This document shows positions 30,367 to 44,000 of a stretch of DNA of 64,000 nt, piece by piece. Position 1 is the stretch's first letter, and every line of letters begins with the position of its first letter. Both the position numbers and the translations under genes were made by a program. Below the pieces are notes generated by a model that had not been told where the DNA came from, did not search any database, and worked only from the letters and a program-made list of their open reading frames with translations. Source of the stretch: Tomocerus qinae (taxonomy: Eukaryota > Arthropoda > Collembola > Entomobryomorpha > Tomoceridae); assembly GCA_020055645.1 (NCBI GenBank), contig CM034547.1, positions 67,676,884-67,740,883 of the forward strand, written 5' to 3'.

Positions 30367-32077
30367 GATTTTGTTTACATAAAATATTATATTGTAAAGT
30401 CAATTAAACAGTAGATAATATTCGAGAGCTTTAATGGAAATAAAACGAAGTACTGGTGTTCAGTCAGTGTTATCTTGTCAAGTGTATTCATTTCATGATT
30501 ATCATGATAATAATCAACATTTACATAAAAAGAGAATAATTATACGATCCGTGCATTCCTTATTTAAAATCCAAAATAACCTCAACTCAACTATCAACTA
30601 TATTGAAACCATTGGATTGATGATAGGAGCAAAGGGGTACTATCACGAAATTCTTTGAAGATTTCAGAAAAAGATTTGGCTTTCCAAAGGACCTTGTAAA
30701 ATCTATTGTCATTTCTGTTCTAAAAGTATCATGCAAGATTTTACATAATCATCTTTATCTTTACAACAATCCATAATTTTATACTGATACTCTTATCATG
30801 CTAATTATTAATCTTTTGTTTTCGTTATTTTTGTTAAATATTTTAATTACTAGTACCGTGTCTAATAGGCAATTATCAATATCATATTTGATAACAGTAA
30901 TAAAATCTATCTATTTTGACTTTTAACTTTGAACTTACCCTGCCCTGAGCAATAACTTGGTTTTGATTGATAAGTGCTATTGACACGTGGCCAATATTAA
31001 ACGTCTTTCTTCCGGTTCTCCAACAACCCATCCACCGCCACAGTATCCACTTTTCAGTGTTTCTCCAGATGTCGGTCATTCACTGAAAATTCACTCACAC
31101 ACCAACGGACGGATTGACTTAGAGTTTATTAACACAGTTACATACAGTGCATGTAGTGTTTGTAGAGTGCTGTCAGTATTTAACCGCGTATTTTTTTGAA
31201 CGCCCACCTTAAAATCACAGGTTCCTTATTTCTTGCGGAAATTTTCAAATTCATTTCTATATTTTAGGTTAAAATAATAAAAAGGATTCGAGGAATTTTT
31301 GTGCAAAAGTCAAAACTGAAAACCAAAAACTGAAAAGTGTCCGCTTTGACAACACAACATAACTAAACTGTTGGTACTACCATTTCATTGGACAACTTGT
31401 AGGCGTTAAGGACACGGTGTAACTGATCACTCCAATTGCAATTCAGTGAGTCAACAAGTGACAAGTCAACAACTGTAATCTACTACAAGCTTCTACAAGC
31501 TAGTTAAGATATTTATACTCATTCGAACTTTGAGTTTCACGTTGTGAAACGTTACATCATTTATCATCATACATATCTGTCAACAGTCAATAGTTGAAAT
31601 TCAGTAATTAATAATTAATTAGCGTGTACCAAGCAAATAAACATAAGCTTAAAAGTAGCAGGCGAAAAAAATATCGGCAAAGTTTACCCGTTGACATTAA
31701 CATAATATTGACAAGTACATTTTTTAAACTTTCAGAACAGCACTGACTGAATTAACAAACAAAAACAAAGAAGAATGCTAACTGGTTAATGGTTCGTGGA
31801 TTCTTTAATTATTGATGATTAAAATGGTTACAAAGTTCGTTTCTGTTCTAGTGCTTTAGCGTCATTTTTACAACGCTGTTGAGTGTTGACTAACTAGTGT
31901 TGACTCTGTTGACAGTCATTTTCGTTCCCGTCCGTCTGCCACCTGTGAATTCAACCTAATTTTATTGGAGAAATTATTGATTAGTTTAGACTACCTTGAC
32001 GGTAAGTTGGAATCAATTTTTGTATTCAACCATGACAGTTTGATAGCATAACGATTAAATAATCTATTCTATTAAAA
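30367..32077. other. Intergenic, no recognisable gene
   Basis: Contains the GNAT 3' end. A plausible plus-strand donor GGTAAGTTGG at 32001 follows about 100 bases rich in GTTGACT words, so a first non-coding exon of the downstream ABHD gene could end there, but no transcript evidence exists. Short open frames on both strands at about 30880-31200 overlap each other and have no motif. Confidence 0.4.
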
Positions 32078-32290
32078 AAACCTACAGCAAGCCGTAACAG
32101 AAGCTCGCCTGAGTAAAGGTTACCGTGTACACATTTTGGTAAACGAAAAGTACCCATAAGTAGGTAACACAAAACCGATCGTACGGATTTTGATCAAACT
32201 TTCTGAATTGGGTCTTTATATATGTAGCTATGACATATTAAAAATTCAGACATTGATATTATAAGGAAACGAAGCTATATTATTTGAAAA

Positions 32291-32530
32291 ATCAACAAAA
32301 AATCAAAATTGATTATTGTTGACTATGAAAATCAACAAAAAATCAAAATTGATTATTGTTGACTATGAAAATCAACAGAAAATCAAAGTTGATTAATGTT
32401 GACTATGAAAATCAACAAAAAATCAAAATTGATTAATGTTGATTATGAAAATCAACAGAAAATTAAAATTGATTAATGTTGATTATGAAAATCAGCAGAA
32501 AATCAAAATTCATTAATGTTGACTATGAAA
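32291..32530 (+). repeat. Tandem array, six copies of a 40-base unit (left arm)
   Basis: The period is exactly 40 bases. Each unit begins ATCAACARAAAATCAAAATT and ends near GTTGACTATGAAA. The copies differ at few positions; a degenerate seventh follows to about 32570. No spacers separate them. Confidence 0.9.
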
Positions 32531-33600
32531 ATCAACAGATATTCTATCTTGATTGATTATGAGTATTAAAATCTACAGAAAATTAAAATCGATTATCAAA
32601 ATTTAAAGAAAATCAAAAAATGGAAATTTGACTATAAAATTGAGTAAAAATCCAAAATAGATTTTTTTTATAATAGTTATTTTCCGGTTTAATTTGCTTT
32701 ATTATAAAATCTCAAATTTGGTAGAAGCGGATTGAAATGTTTTATACTATCCGCTAACAATTTATAGGAAACGCCATTGAACTTTTTAATGTCCATTTAA
32801 TGCCAAATATTCACTTTGACTATCAAAATGAAGACAAAGTGAGCGCGCGTTATCTCAGCAACCAATGAGCCGATTAACCCCCAACTCAATAGGGATCGTC
32901 AGCGGTCCATAGGCATTGTTTTTGCCAAGTTTGGTCAACATCCGTCTTTGCTTTCGAAAGTTATTGTGGCGACGGACGTACGGACGTACATACGTACGGA
33001 CAGACTGTGCGGTTCTATAAGCTCGCTTCCTCAGGCGAGCTAAAATTCTGTTAAAATGTATGATGTCAAGATAAGATGTCTTTTTGCAGAGCGTTTTAGC
33101 TCGCCTGAGTAAGCGAGCTTATAGAACCGCACAGTCTGTCCGTACGTCCGTCGCCACGATAACTTTCGAAAGCAATGATGGATATTGACCAAACTTGGCA
33201 AAAACAATGCCTATGGACCACTGACGATCCCTATTGAATTGGGGGTAAATCGGTCCATTCGTTGCTGAGATACCGCGCGCTCACTTTGTCTTCATTTTGA
33301 TAGTCAAAGTGAAAATTTGGCATTAAATGGACATTAAAAAGATCAATGGCGTTTCCTATAAATTGTTAGCGTGATAGTATAAAATATTTCAATCCGATTC
33401 TACCAAATTTAAAATTTTATTATAAAGCAAATTAAACCGGAAAATAACTATTAGACGATAGAAAAAAATCTATTTTGGCTTTTTATTCAATTTTATAGTT
33501 AAATTTCCATTTTTTGATTTGCTTTAAATTTTGATAATCATTATTAACCGATTTTAATTTTTTGTAGATTTTAATACTCATAATCAATCAAGATTGAATA

Positions 33601-34200
33601 TCTGTTAATTTTCATAGTCAACATTAATCAATTTTGATTTTCTGTTGATTTTCATAGTCAACATTAATCAGTTTTGATTTTTTGTTGATTTTCATAGTCA
33701 ACAGTAACCAATTTTGATTTTCTGTTGATTTTCATAGTCAACATTAATCAGTTTTGATTTTTTGTTGATTTTCATACTCAATATTAATCAATTTTGATTT
33801 TCGGTTGATTTTAATACTCAATATTAATCAATTATGATTTTCGGTTGATTTTCATAGTCAGCATTAATCAATGTTGTTTTTTGGTTGATTTTTATATTCA
33901 ACATTAATCAATTTTGATTTTCTGCTGATTATGATAATCGATATTAATCAATTTTGATTGCCTGTTGATTTTAATACTCAATATTAATCAATTTTGATTT
34001 TCTGTTGATTTTGATAATCAACAATCAATTTTGATTTTCTGTTGATTTTGATAATCAATATCAATCGAATTTGATTTGCTGTTGATTTTGATAGTCAACA
34101 TCAATCTATTTTGAATTGCTGTTGATTTTGATAGTCAACATCAATCTATTTTGAATTGCTGTTGATTTTGAGTCAACATTAATCTACTTTGATATGCTGT
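33601..34200 (-). repeat. Tandem array, about 15 copies of the same unit (right arm)
   Basis: The reverse complement of the left-arm unit (TTTGATTTTCTGTTGATTTT core), period 40, spanning about 600 bases. Copies nearest the inner side match the left arm best, and the outer ones are more diverged with a few short deletions. The array is about 2.5 times longer than its left counterpart, showing independent expansion or contraction. Confidence 0.85.
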
Positions 34201-34719
34201 TGGTTTTTAAATTATTATTACAACCAAAATGTGCACACGGTCCCATTTACTCAGGCGAGCTTCTGTTACGGCTTGTTGTAGGTTTACTTATATTACTAAT
34301 ATATTCTCTGTACGATTGCATGACTATATCATGATTTTCATGATGTTCATTTTTGCTTTTCTTGCTTCGCATATTGTCTAAATATCTATCTAACTACAAT
34401 ATAAGCGCAATATTTATTTTCACCTATTGTGGTATGTATAATATGAACATAATATCATTATCACCATCACTATATACAGTCGATATACAGAATGAGAATT
34501 TACGCGATATACGATATACTTTTGTGTGCTACTAGGCCTTTATTAGTACTCCTATTGTATTTCAAAAGATTTGTGCGTCATTATTTGGTTTAATTTCCAA
34601 ACATTCTTACCCCGAGTGTAGTTTGTTATTTTCAGAGAGTTGGCAACCTGCAAAAGTAGAGCCAAAACCGTAATGCCTTTCAATGGTACAAAAATCAATC
34701 CCTATTGTCTTCGATTATG

Positions 34720-34817
34720 CATCAGTAGGTATGGTAAACATTTCGCGCCGTTTTACGGCGGAAGTTGTCGGATGTATTAGTAGGTATCGGTAAATTTTCG
34801 CGCCGTTTAACGGCGGA
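34720..34817 (+). repeat. Pair of 40-base direct repeats, each ending in a hairpin
   Basis: Two copies (34722-34761 and 34778-34817) share AGTAGGTATSGGTAAA and TTTCGCGCCGTTTWACGGCGGA in two blocks. CGCCGTTTWACGGCG is an inverted repeat of six base pairs. They are GC-rich islands in AT-rich surroundings. Function unknown. Confidence 0.7.
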
Positions 34818-37800
34818 GCTATTCATCAATGTTATAAAAAAAATATTCTCCACTTTTGCTCTATTTCCCTGTGTATTATTAGAAGCTCTTTGGTTATTTT
34901 ATGTAATACTAGTGAAGTGAACCCAGCTAAGGGGCAAATCTAGCACTCAAGAGAATTTCAGCAGGCTACCGAACACAGTAATAAAAACAATTTCAAAAAC
35001 ATCCGATTAGGTTAGTTAACTTTGTAAATACAAAGTATATTTAAATTAATATACTTTTATTTTCTACAGTGGTTGGAAAAATTAGCAGCAGCCCCAACTT
35101 CCTGATCAAAAGGAATTCCCTACACAAAAAATAATAACTGTAGACCGTAGCATCAAATAGAGGGAACAATGAAAGACCCTATTTTCCAAAAAAGCTCCCA
35201 CAAAGTAACCATAAAGCTCCCTAAATGATATGACGTCATTTTGACGTCACAAAACGTGAACGTGACGATGAAATGGGAAGTATAGTCTAGGCTTTATTGT
35301 GCAGATTATAAGAAAAAGTTATTTTTTAAACTTTAACTTTCGTAATGTTGTCTGAATTTTCTTCAAAAATATAGTGACTGGCGTCTAAATGAAATATTAA
35401 TGTATGATACACTTATCTCATTTTCATTGTGTTTCTTACATCATACCTTTTGTATCTGTAACGTAGATGCTAAAAAGGTTTTGTTTTTTGATTGTGGGTT
35501 ATGCATTATGGAAGTATTCTCCTAACGCGATTTTCTTTAAAAATGCAAGTTTCCATGTGTTGAGTAAATAGAGATCTCCTGATGCTGAAGTCCTGTGAAA
35601 GTGCGACTAACTTATCATCATTTACCATAGATTATAAATCAATCGTCATTTCGTCATATACCAGCTGGACGATACGATGACAGAGCGAGAGCAAGTTATA
35701 AAAGTTATCTAATTGTATGTGGACTGTTAGACATGAGGGAGATTGAGATGGGAATATGTATTAAGTATATGTGCAAATTGTAGAAATTGACTTAATTATA
35801 GATGAAGTATGCGTATGAGAGTTTTACTACCTATAATATGACAACGACATACGTAATGTATGTATTATACGTAGTATTATGCCTGTGCCTGACTGGTATG
35901 ACCCAATATTGGTGTTAAGCAAATACTTCTGACTTTGAGTATCATTTCAAGATCATTTGCTAAAAATTAAAAAGTATGTATACTTCTCTGTCCTGATAAC
36001 TACCGTTTCGTTTACCATTTTTTAATGTCCTGATAACTATCATGCTGTTGGTAATCTATATTTTCGCTTTGTATCAGTATAGAATTACGTTTACATTTTA
36101 CATGTCACGTTGTAAAGTTAAGTGATAGGTGAGTGCATGCGTTTGCTTGCTTGTTTGGCTTTGCTTGTCTCAGTATATCGGAGTTACTTGCTGTGATTCT
36201 GTGATATCCATGTTACATATATCTGTGTATTTATCCTTCATCTCATGTCTGTTAGATTGTTGTTGTGTTGTTTATAGCGCTTGTATAATATGTCTACAAT
36301 TATTTAAATGCGCATTACTTTTCTGTCTGGATTTGGTTATGACTGGGTCTGGCTGCTTTGAATGAAGGCATGTCTGGAAAATTTTTACTGATTTGATGAA
36401 AATATGGGTGTGTTAGATGAGAATGCTGTAAATGTAAACATCTCAAGCATACGTTTCCTTTTACGTATATGAAATATGGAAAATAGTTTACATTGAATGA
36501 TAGTTTCGTATTAATATTAATTAATACACATACATATTGTACATAGATAAGGATTTCATTGATAGAAGCAACGAGTACCTGCTGCATGTAGGTATATATT
36601 AAATTGCGTTAACTAGTAAGTCAGTGTGTTCACTCTTTTCAGTTTTCATATACAAAAACAAGGGATATTGTATGTGTAGGTTATGCTTAACAAATATTAT
36701 GATGGGCCAAAACAGCCAACTCAAAAATCCTAGCCTAATCTACCCTACCCTCAATTCTGACGAATGAAAAGTAAAGCTGGAATGTACTAAATAAGGCATT
36801 TAAGGACGAAAAATGGACGCTAGGTAGACTAGTGACTAGACTAGTAAGACTAGGTACTAAGCAGCTATAGGCAGACACACCTACGATGACTTAAATATAT
36901 CCTTTAATAATAGAATTATTATTAAAAATTTAAAAAATAGACAATACAAAAGGTCATACACATGTTTTTAAGTTTAGCCCAGTCTTCATACGGAAAACAA
37001 ATCCTACCATTATTCCCACCAAATCCCAAAGTCATTAATGGTATTCTGGTATTTTAGTAACAATGATAAAACATTACTAATAATATCCCATACAGTCATT
37101 CCAGTTAGATAATACCCGCACTGACGCTAGATAAATTAAGGTGTAAATATGTAGATGTGTTATATACGTATTAACATATTTTTGTACTTTGGTACACTTT
37201 ATGATGTATTTGCTTCTGAATGAGTTGTGAACATCTGAAATCTGTGCATTCTGAACTGTACGCTTGCCTAAAAAAGTAAAAATGTTACTATTAGGATATT
37301 TTTAGTCTAGACTTCAGATCTAAATTGTTCTTGTCATAGAATGGGAGAAATTTAGTTTGCTCATTGTTCCCTAATTTTTATTATTTAGTTCATATATGCT
37401 AGAAAATTGTTTCTACAAATTATTAATTACCGTTCATGTAAGGGAAAGCTTGTGTTCGGCATCCCTTTGTTTGGAAGAGAACTAAAATGTAAGTCTTTCA
37501 GGTACGTTTGGTAGATAGATATAATATTTAATGCAATGCAACGGTGAGGGATTAGGGGTTGGGTTTGGGTTGGATTAGATTGGAATTGCATGGTCTGAGT
37601 GACTGAGGTATATAGGCAATACGATAATTTAAAGCAAAAACTTGATTACCTTCACCCTTTTCTTTGCCGTTAGTATACATACGTAGTCAGTCACTAAGTT
37701 AGTAGGCAAAGTATGCGACGACATTCATTCATGTAGCATAGTTGGTGTGTATAAAGCTTCGTGAAGACTAATAATAAATTGTATGGTATGTACTAGTCTA

Positions 37801-40800
37801 ATGTCTAATGCACTGGTTATATTATATACCATTGTTAGACATATTATAACCTATATTATATCTGCAAATAAATAGTTCCCAAGCTTGTGTACCTTGCTTA
37901 CTTGCTATATAAGTCATGTAAGGTTAATTACAGAAAATATAGGACATAAAAGGGATGCTGGATGTGTTATGTTATAATCTGTCTTTATAGCTATGTCATT
38001 TTATTTACTTTAAATCCAAGTAGAAGTGTTCATTTTTATTAGGGCATCCAACACGTTGTGTCTACGTACGTACGTATCAATCATTCCATCACAACAGAAA
38101 TCCATTTGTCTGTGACTTTCATTTTGTTGGACTGTAGATCCATTAACATTATCCTGAAGTACAAATTATCTAGACCTAGAACCAAATCTAACAACTTCTA
38201 AAGGTTATTCAGAGTTCTTCTGGGCATCATCATCGTCGTGATTGTTCACTGCAGTGCACTGTAGTAGTTGTATTGTTGTAACTCACTTAAGCGATTCCTT
38301 TGGGTACTACTTACTTGCAGCACAGTTGTTTTTCTTTGTAAGTGTACTGATGGTGAGAATAGATGGTGAGTGTGTGATGCATAGTCTGGATGATTCAGTT
38401 TCATTTGTAACTCGTTTACGTTCCTTCTCTTAACTGTCTCTCACTCTCTCTAGTCAAAGCCAGTAAGAGAAGGTTTACTTTTAATTACGACTTCTTATTA
38501 ATTAATAATAATTGTTTGTTGTGGCTGTGAACCAGCTTTGAAGTATTCATTTTCGTTAGCGTCAAGATTTTTTGAAAAAAGTTTTTTTTAATAACAGGTA
38601 AATAAAATATTCAAAGTTCTGGTGTTAGTGAATTTGTGTTTTATTTAGCGATAACAGTGATAGAGTACAGTAGTGACAATAGCGAGGAATTATTGATATT
38701 TTATTTTTAAGCGACCACTACTAGATAGTTCTAATTTCTGATCCTCCTAAGTGTCGGAATTGGTTTAGTTGCTTAAAATCTCCACGTCATTGGTTTGGCC
38801 ATGTGTTTCTAAATGTAATTGTTGTTTCTAAAGGTTTGGTTAGACATCAATAAGCCGCAAGTCCTTTATTGAGTTCAAGAAGGACGTAAATCTTCATAAT
38901 TTGTAATAATATTACAATATAGGGAAAGTATTTCGAATACTCTTTCTTTTTACTATCTGAAAATGAGTACACAACATAACACAATATTGCATGAAAAGGA
39001 GAAAGAAACCTATAATCATGTTCGGCTAATAAAAGTTCCACAAATTCTGGGTTTCATAATTCATAACGATATTTTTCTCGCCTCAAATAGTCGATTCATT
39101 TGCATGCACATAGATAAGAAAATTTAAGCCAAGGGCTACTATTTAGTTGTCTTAAAAACCTTTTAAGTGCAATAATAATAAAATTGCATAGTGTTGTAGT
39201 TGTAATTCTCCACTTGGACGTGGTAAGGATAAAAATAGACGTAAGTTGATGCAAGTATAATATAATATTTAAGGAAATCTGTAAATGACTATCTATGCTA
39301 AAGTATTTGATATACCTTTAAATTCAAAGTTAAATGTGGTATCATTGCATTGACATTGATATAAACTATTATTAGCTCACGCATCATGCAAATTGATTGC
39401 ATTTAGCTTGGTGAGTGTTAGTAATCCTAGATTATATGTTTTTAATAATTGTGCATGCAACATGCAATGGAATTTCTACTCTTCCTTTTGGTAATTAGCA
39501 TTTTGATCCTGGTTAAATTTCATTGGAAACAAAAGACTTTTATCTGTATATTCATATTCATTTTGATACTCATACACATTGTAATAGGAAAAGATAAATA
39601 TACTATGCTTTTCTAACAGTCCAAGCTATAAGTGCATGGGTTTGCATTATAAGTTTGTATGTATGAGTACTGTGAATATCATAGGAACTCGTAGTAATAA
39701 TTCTGTGCTGGTTGCTGACCACAATATTTATAATAGTACTATATCTGAGTATCTATTGTGTATACTCTGGTAAGTCTGGTATTGGATTCGTAGATACATA
39801 TGTAGAAATCTAAGTAGATACGAGTATACTGCAGAGACGCATGAAAAGTCCAGCATTGACATCATCAGCTATTTTGTGGTTTTTCTGTGCTCTCCTCCAG
39901 TGAAACAGTTTAATATGCTCTCGGCCTTCATGCAGATACGTCGCAGCAACTCTTTCATGCAGTCAGTTTTTGATAGTTCGTGACTTGCAATTTCATTTGC
40001 ATTTTTTGTTCTAAATAAATAATTGTGATGGTGTTTAAGAGTTTGGAAGGGGGTAATTAATTGCATTGTGTATAGGAGACAAAATATTAAAAAGGAGACC
40101 ATCTTCAAAGAAAAACATTGTGGAAAGTACATGCATTCATAGGAAATTTGAAAGTTATTAGTGGCCAGTATAAGTTGTAGCACGGTCCTTTGTAGTCGTG
40201 AACGGATTTACATTGTGTCTTTAGATAATAAATTGGGGTTTTCCAAAAAATCAAGCAAGTTCCAGCCTGAGAGAGTTCTGAATCAGTTTGAATTATAACA
40301 AAAAGTTATTGAGTTAGGCTATTTCCATGTGTGTTTCCAAGTGTAACTGTATTGTAACCTTCACTTAGTTCACTTCATTGTGAGAAAAAGACTTTGTTCC
40401 CCTCGCTGCCTCACCTCGGAAGAAATTGAACAATTAATTTTCACACAAGTCTTTCAATGCAGAATTTTCTAAATCTCTCTATCCCTCACAAAATAAAATC
40501 AATCTTGGTTTTATTTAAGAAATTTTCTACTATGTTTCTACCTGTATGGATTAGGTATCATCGTGTTCTTATAAAATTTAGCGTCTTTACGTAATATAAG
40601 AATTTTGCTGTACGCTATGTATCTGTTTCATTATAATTATGTACGTATATAGTGCTGTATTACAGATAATTGTAAGTTAACAGTTTGTAATTGTAATTTA
40701 GTATTATTTTTTATTATTTATGAATGAATGTCTGAACTCTTTGAATGTGGAATGTCTCTATTTGTACTGCAAATGTGGTGTTGACAAAATGGATAAAACT

Positions 40801-41011
40801 TTATTTCCTTCTTTTGCTGTTGCGTGTCCGTCCTTCGTTAATATGCAACTGTAGCTTTAAATATTGCTTGCAACATGTTGCGAGCTTTGTTTTTTAAATT
40901 CATATTATTAGTTTAGCAATTACTGAATTGGATTTTCGAATTTATTTTAATTTGAGTAACAGTTGTGCTGTGTGCTGGGTGGAACGTGCTTTACAATTTT
41001 CTCAATCGAAA
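34818..41011. other. Long non-coding stretch upstream of the first ABHD gene
   Basis: About 6 kb with no supported gene. It probably contains the promoter and leader exons of the hydrolase gene at 41012; a weak acceptor GAGTAACAG near 40961 precedes its first coding exon. Short open frames (36129-36365, 36315-36587, 38242-38433, 39869-40183) have no domain or splice support. No known microRNA hairpin was recognised by eye. Confidence 0.45.
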
Positions 41012-44000
41012 ATGATGCAGGAGGACAGATTGCTGGACGTGTCTATGGAGAAGAAAAAAACTTTGGACATAGAGGACATTGATATTCAAGAATCTGAAGG
41101 GTAATGTTTCAATAGTTTTTCAACTAATTTACTCTGTACTTACTTCGTCTCTGAAATATTGCAATTAATTATGATTTTTTTTGAAAGTTGAATTTTGCAG
41201 CCAGTAGCGTCACGTTTTAAGTGTATATTTTGTTTCATCATTTCTGTGGAAATCTTTTTAAGTTCATGATTTCATGTTCTATCGTTATCTATTATGTCTT
41301 CTAATTTTATCTTACAATCTCTGTACAAAAGCATGACATTGAAGTATGGACATGGAATCGGCAGTTTCATTCATATCTTTTTGAGTTTCCACTTATTGAT
41401 TCTGATTGGCAATACAAGTATTTATCTTGTTTAACCAAAAATTATCATTCTAGTCGTGCTGTTTGTTAATGTGGTTCTATGTTGTTGCAGTTGGTTAAAA
41501 GGCTGGTTGAAGTGGTGTCCCACATCGATGTCTCTTTTGCGAGCGGCTGAGAAAAAAATTCTCTCCTGTAAGTTTAATTATTATTTTATTCTATAAAAGG
41601 TGAAGATAAAGATAATTTTATTATATAGACGATTTGTAATAGTAGGCGGTGTATCTATGTATTTAGTGAAATAGTAAAACACATCCACGCAAAAATAGTC
41701 ATTAGAAAATCATTTTGTAGTTTTAATATCATTGAAACTTTTTCTTAGTATACTTTATACTACCTTCCTTTCCCTTATCAACATTATGCAACTAGTATTA
41801 ATGGTAGTGACTACTATAGTAATATAAGAAGATATAATCGTCGTTGCTGTTACTGGATAAATTATGTTATTTCCTTATTTTCGAGTCAGCGTTTCCGGTT
41901 TTATTGGGTTACCACTACACGTGTTGCTCTCAATTTGAGATGTAAATATGAACATTCTTCGAAGAAAATGTGCCAACTTTACAGGCTGTGATTGTTCAGC
42001 ACAAGTTGTGCTTATGTTAATAAGCCAGCTATTTATATAAAGAAACTAGTACAGTAATTTATATTAAACTTAATGATTTAAAAACAATATTCAATTGTGA
42101 AGCGATAAGTTGACGAGGAGGAGTGTTCGGCTTGCACAATTCTATACGTACTATTCAGTGTTCAATAAGTTAGCTCTTTAGCCTGACAGTTTTATACTGA
42201 AGATTATTCATATCTAATCTAGAATGTTTTCTGTCAATGGATTAACAACAATATGCATTCATTATAATGTTTCGATATTGTTTAACAGTTCATGCATAAA
42301 TTATGTAATGGGAGAATATAAACAGCTCTGAGATTGATTGCTTGACCATCCTTGCCCCTTTTTATATTAGCACTTTTCTCTATCTCTTTTCTGATGTTTC
42401 CTGTACAGACTGCAAGTGCATTGGTGAATCTGCTTTCATGCTTAATATAGGTCATGGTAAATTTGTCATGTAACTCTTATTTTGTGTACAATTTTTGTGC
42501 CATAATAAAAAGTGGAATTTCGGGTATAAAATAATATGAATAATTTAAAATTCTTAACAATTTTAGCTGACCGGTGGGTCAAATTTATTTTTAACCAGCT
42601 ATAAATAAATAACTTTTCGATCGTAATCACATTGCTATAAAATTAATTTTGTAGAGTTCGAACTACAACATTTTATATTGCACACTATATCTACCGAGAT
42701 GTAATGTTCACCCATATTGTAATAAAAAATGTAGTTGTTAGTCTACCCGGGCCGGGTACATATGCACAGTTAACATTAAGCCTTATCTTTGAATTTAGCA
42801 AGGCTCGTCTTTTATAGGGAAGGTTTTATTTGAATTGATAAATGCTGTTGTGTTTTGTTAACCTATCAATCATAGGCAGTTTGTGCTGAAAATTGTAATG
42901 TAAAAGTCGTTTATTGACTTTGCCCTACAAACTGAGACAAAATATTACGCAGTAGCCTGAGTTTTTAGACCATCAATGCAAAGTATTATGAGACATATGA
43001 CATTCCTTCTCATTCAGTCCGATAATAATGGCGATGCTACGCTCGTACTTAGTTATACGGACCACACACACTAAGTTTCATTTAGAGTTAAATTATAAAG
43101 ATGTTCTATACTACTTATCTACAACTGTAGATTGTGGACACATTATGTAAATGTTTGCTGGAGTTTAAGTGACTACGACTAGTGATACATATTCAGAAGG
43201 AACGGACAGAACGGTTAACTCTTGTAATGTAAGGCGCAATTTTATAATATGCGACATCACTTCAGCCAGAAATGTAAATAACTCCTAGTTTTTTGATTGC
43301 ACCTAAGCGCAATTTAACAAGGGATACAAATAGTAGGTAAATTATGTTCTCAGCCTCAGGTGCATATTATTGTGTTATAAATAGTAATAGAATTAATGTA
43401 TCACGGTCAGGCAGGGGTCATGGGTTTATTGAATCATTGTCAGTAGTATATATGGTATTGGCTGAATTCCGGAAAATGAGAAACATGACCCTCGTGGAAG
43501 CCCAAAGGCAAAATCAGTCACAAAAAATGACCCGGACATTGCTTTTAATCTAGTTTAAATCCACTTCAAAGGTTGAAATCCATAATAAGTTGAACCAAAT
43601 CCAAATGTTAATTAACTTTTGCTTTGTATATATTGAAAAATAGAGTATATTGATATAGTAGCAATTTTCTATGAAATCACTGAGGAGGAGACAGTATATA
43701 CTTTATTGGGTCTTGGGTATATGGACAATGATGCTGTAGTATTTTTTTATTAATTTTTCTCTTCAACTTTTTACTCAAATTGATTTCAGTTTGGAATGTG
43801 TTGTCAAACTACTTTTACTGATAATATTATTGGCGAATGCCCTATCCAACTAGATCACTGTACTTTGAATGAAAAAAGTGTAAATGTTCATAGTTGTCAT
43901 GTCCTGCTCATTTTACTGAATTATCATCATAAAATTATTGGTCACGAGACTGTCATCATTCTCCAGCTAAAATTGTACCTCTCTATCTATATTGAGGTAA

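Larger units (their letters stand above)
32078..34285. mobile_element. Foldback-like element: 2.2 kb palindrome with tandem-repeat arms
   Basis: Two long arms, 32078-33045 (968 bases) and 33094-34285 (1192 bases), are inverted copies of each other around a 48-base loop. From outside in, each arm has a conserved end of about 65 bases (CCTACARCAAGCCGTAACAG, then AGCTCGCCTGAGTAA), an array of a 40-base unit, and an inner unique part of about 400 bases, roughly 90 percent alike between arms by eye. AGCTCGCCTGAGTAA or a close variant occurs four times: at both outer ends and at both inner ends next to the loop (32102, 33028 inverted, 33098, 34247 inverted). No open frame of useful size exists. The design is like Drosophila FB foldback elements, whose long inverted ends are built of short tandem repeats. 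A clear target-site duplication was not identified. Confidence 0.85.

Noticed and set aside
30882-31079. Minus-strand open frame with a GTAAGT donor near 30943
   Set aside because: The peptide has no family resemblance and no partner exon was found downstream; at most a non-coding exon.
32291-32530. Regular 40-base repeats that could suggest a CRISPR-like array
   Set aside because: The units are contiguous with no unique spacers, the genome is eukaryotic, and the array lies inside a palindromic mobile element.
38002-40980. Possible microRNA or non-coding RNA genes in the long upstream interval of ABHD copy A
   Set aside because: No known conserved microRNA seed region was found by eye, and hairpins could not be folded without tools.
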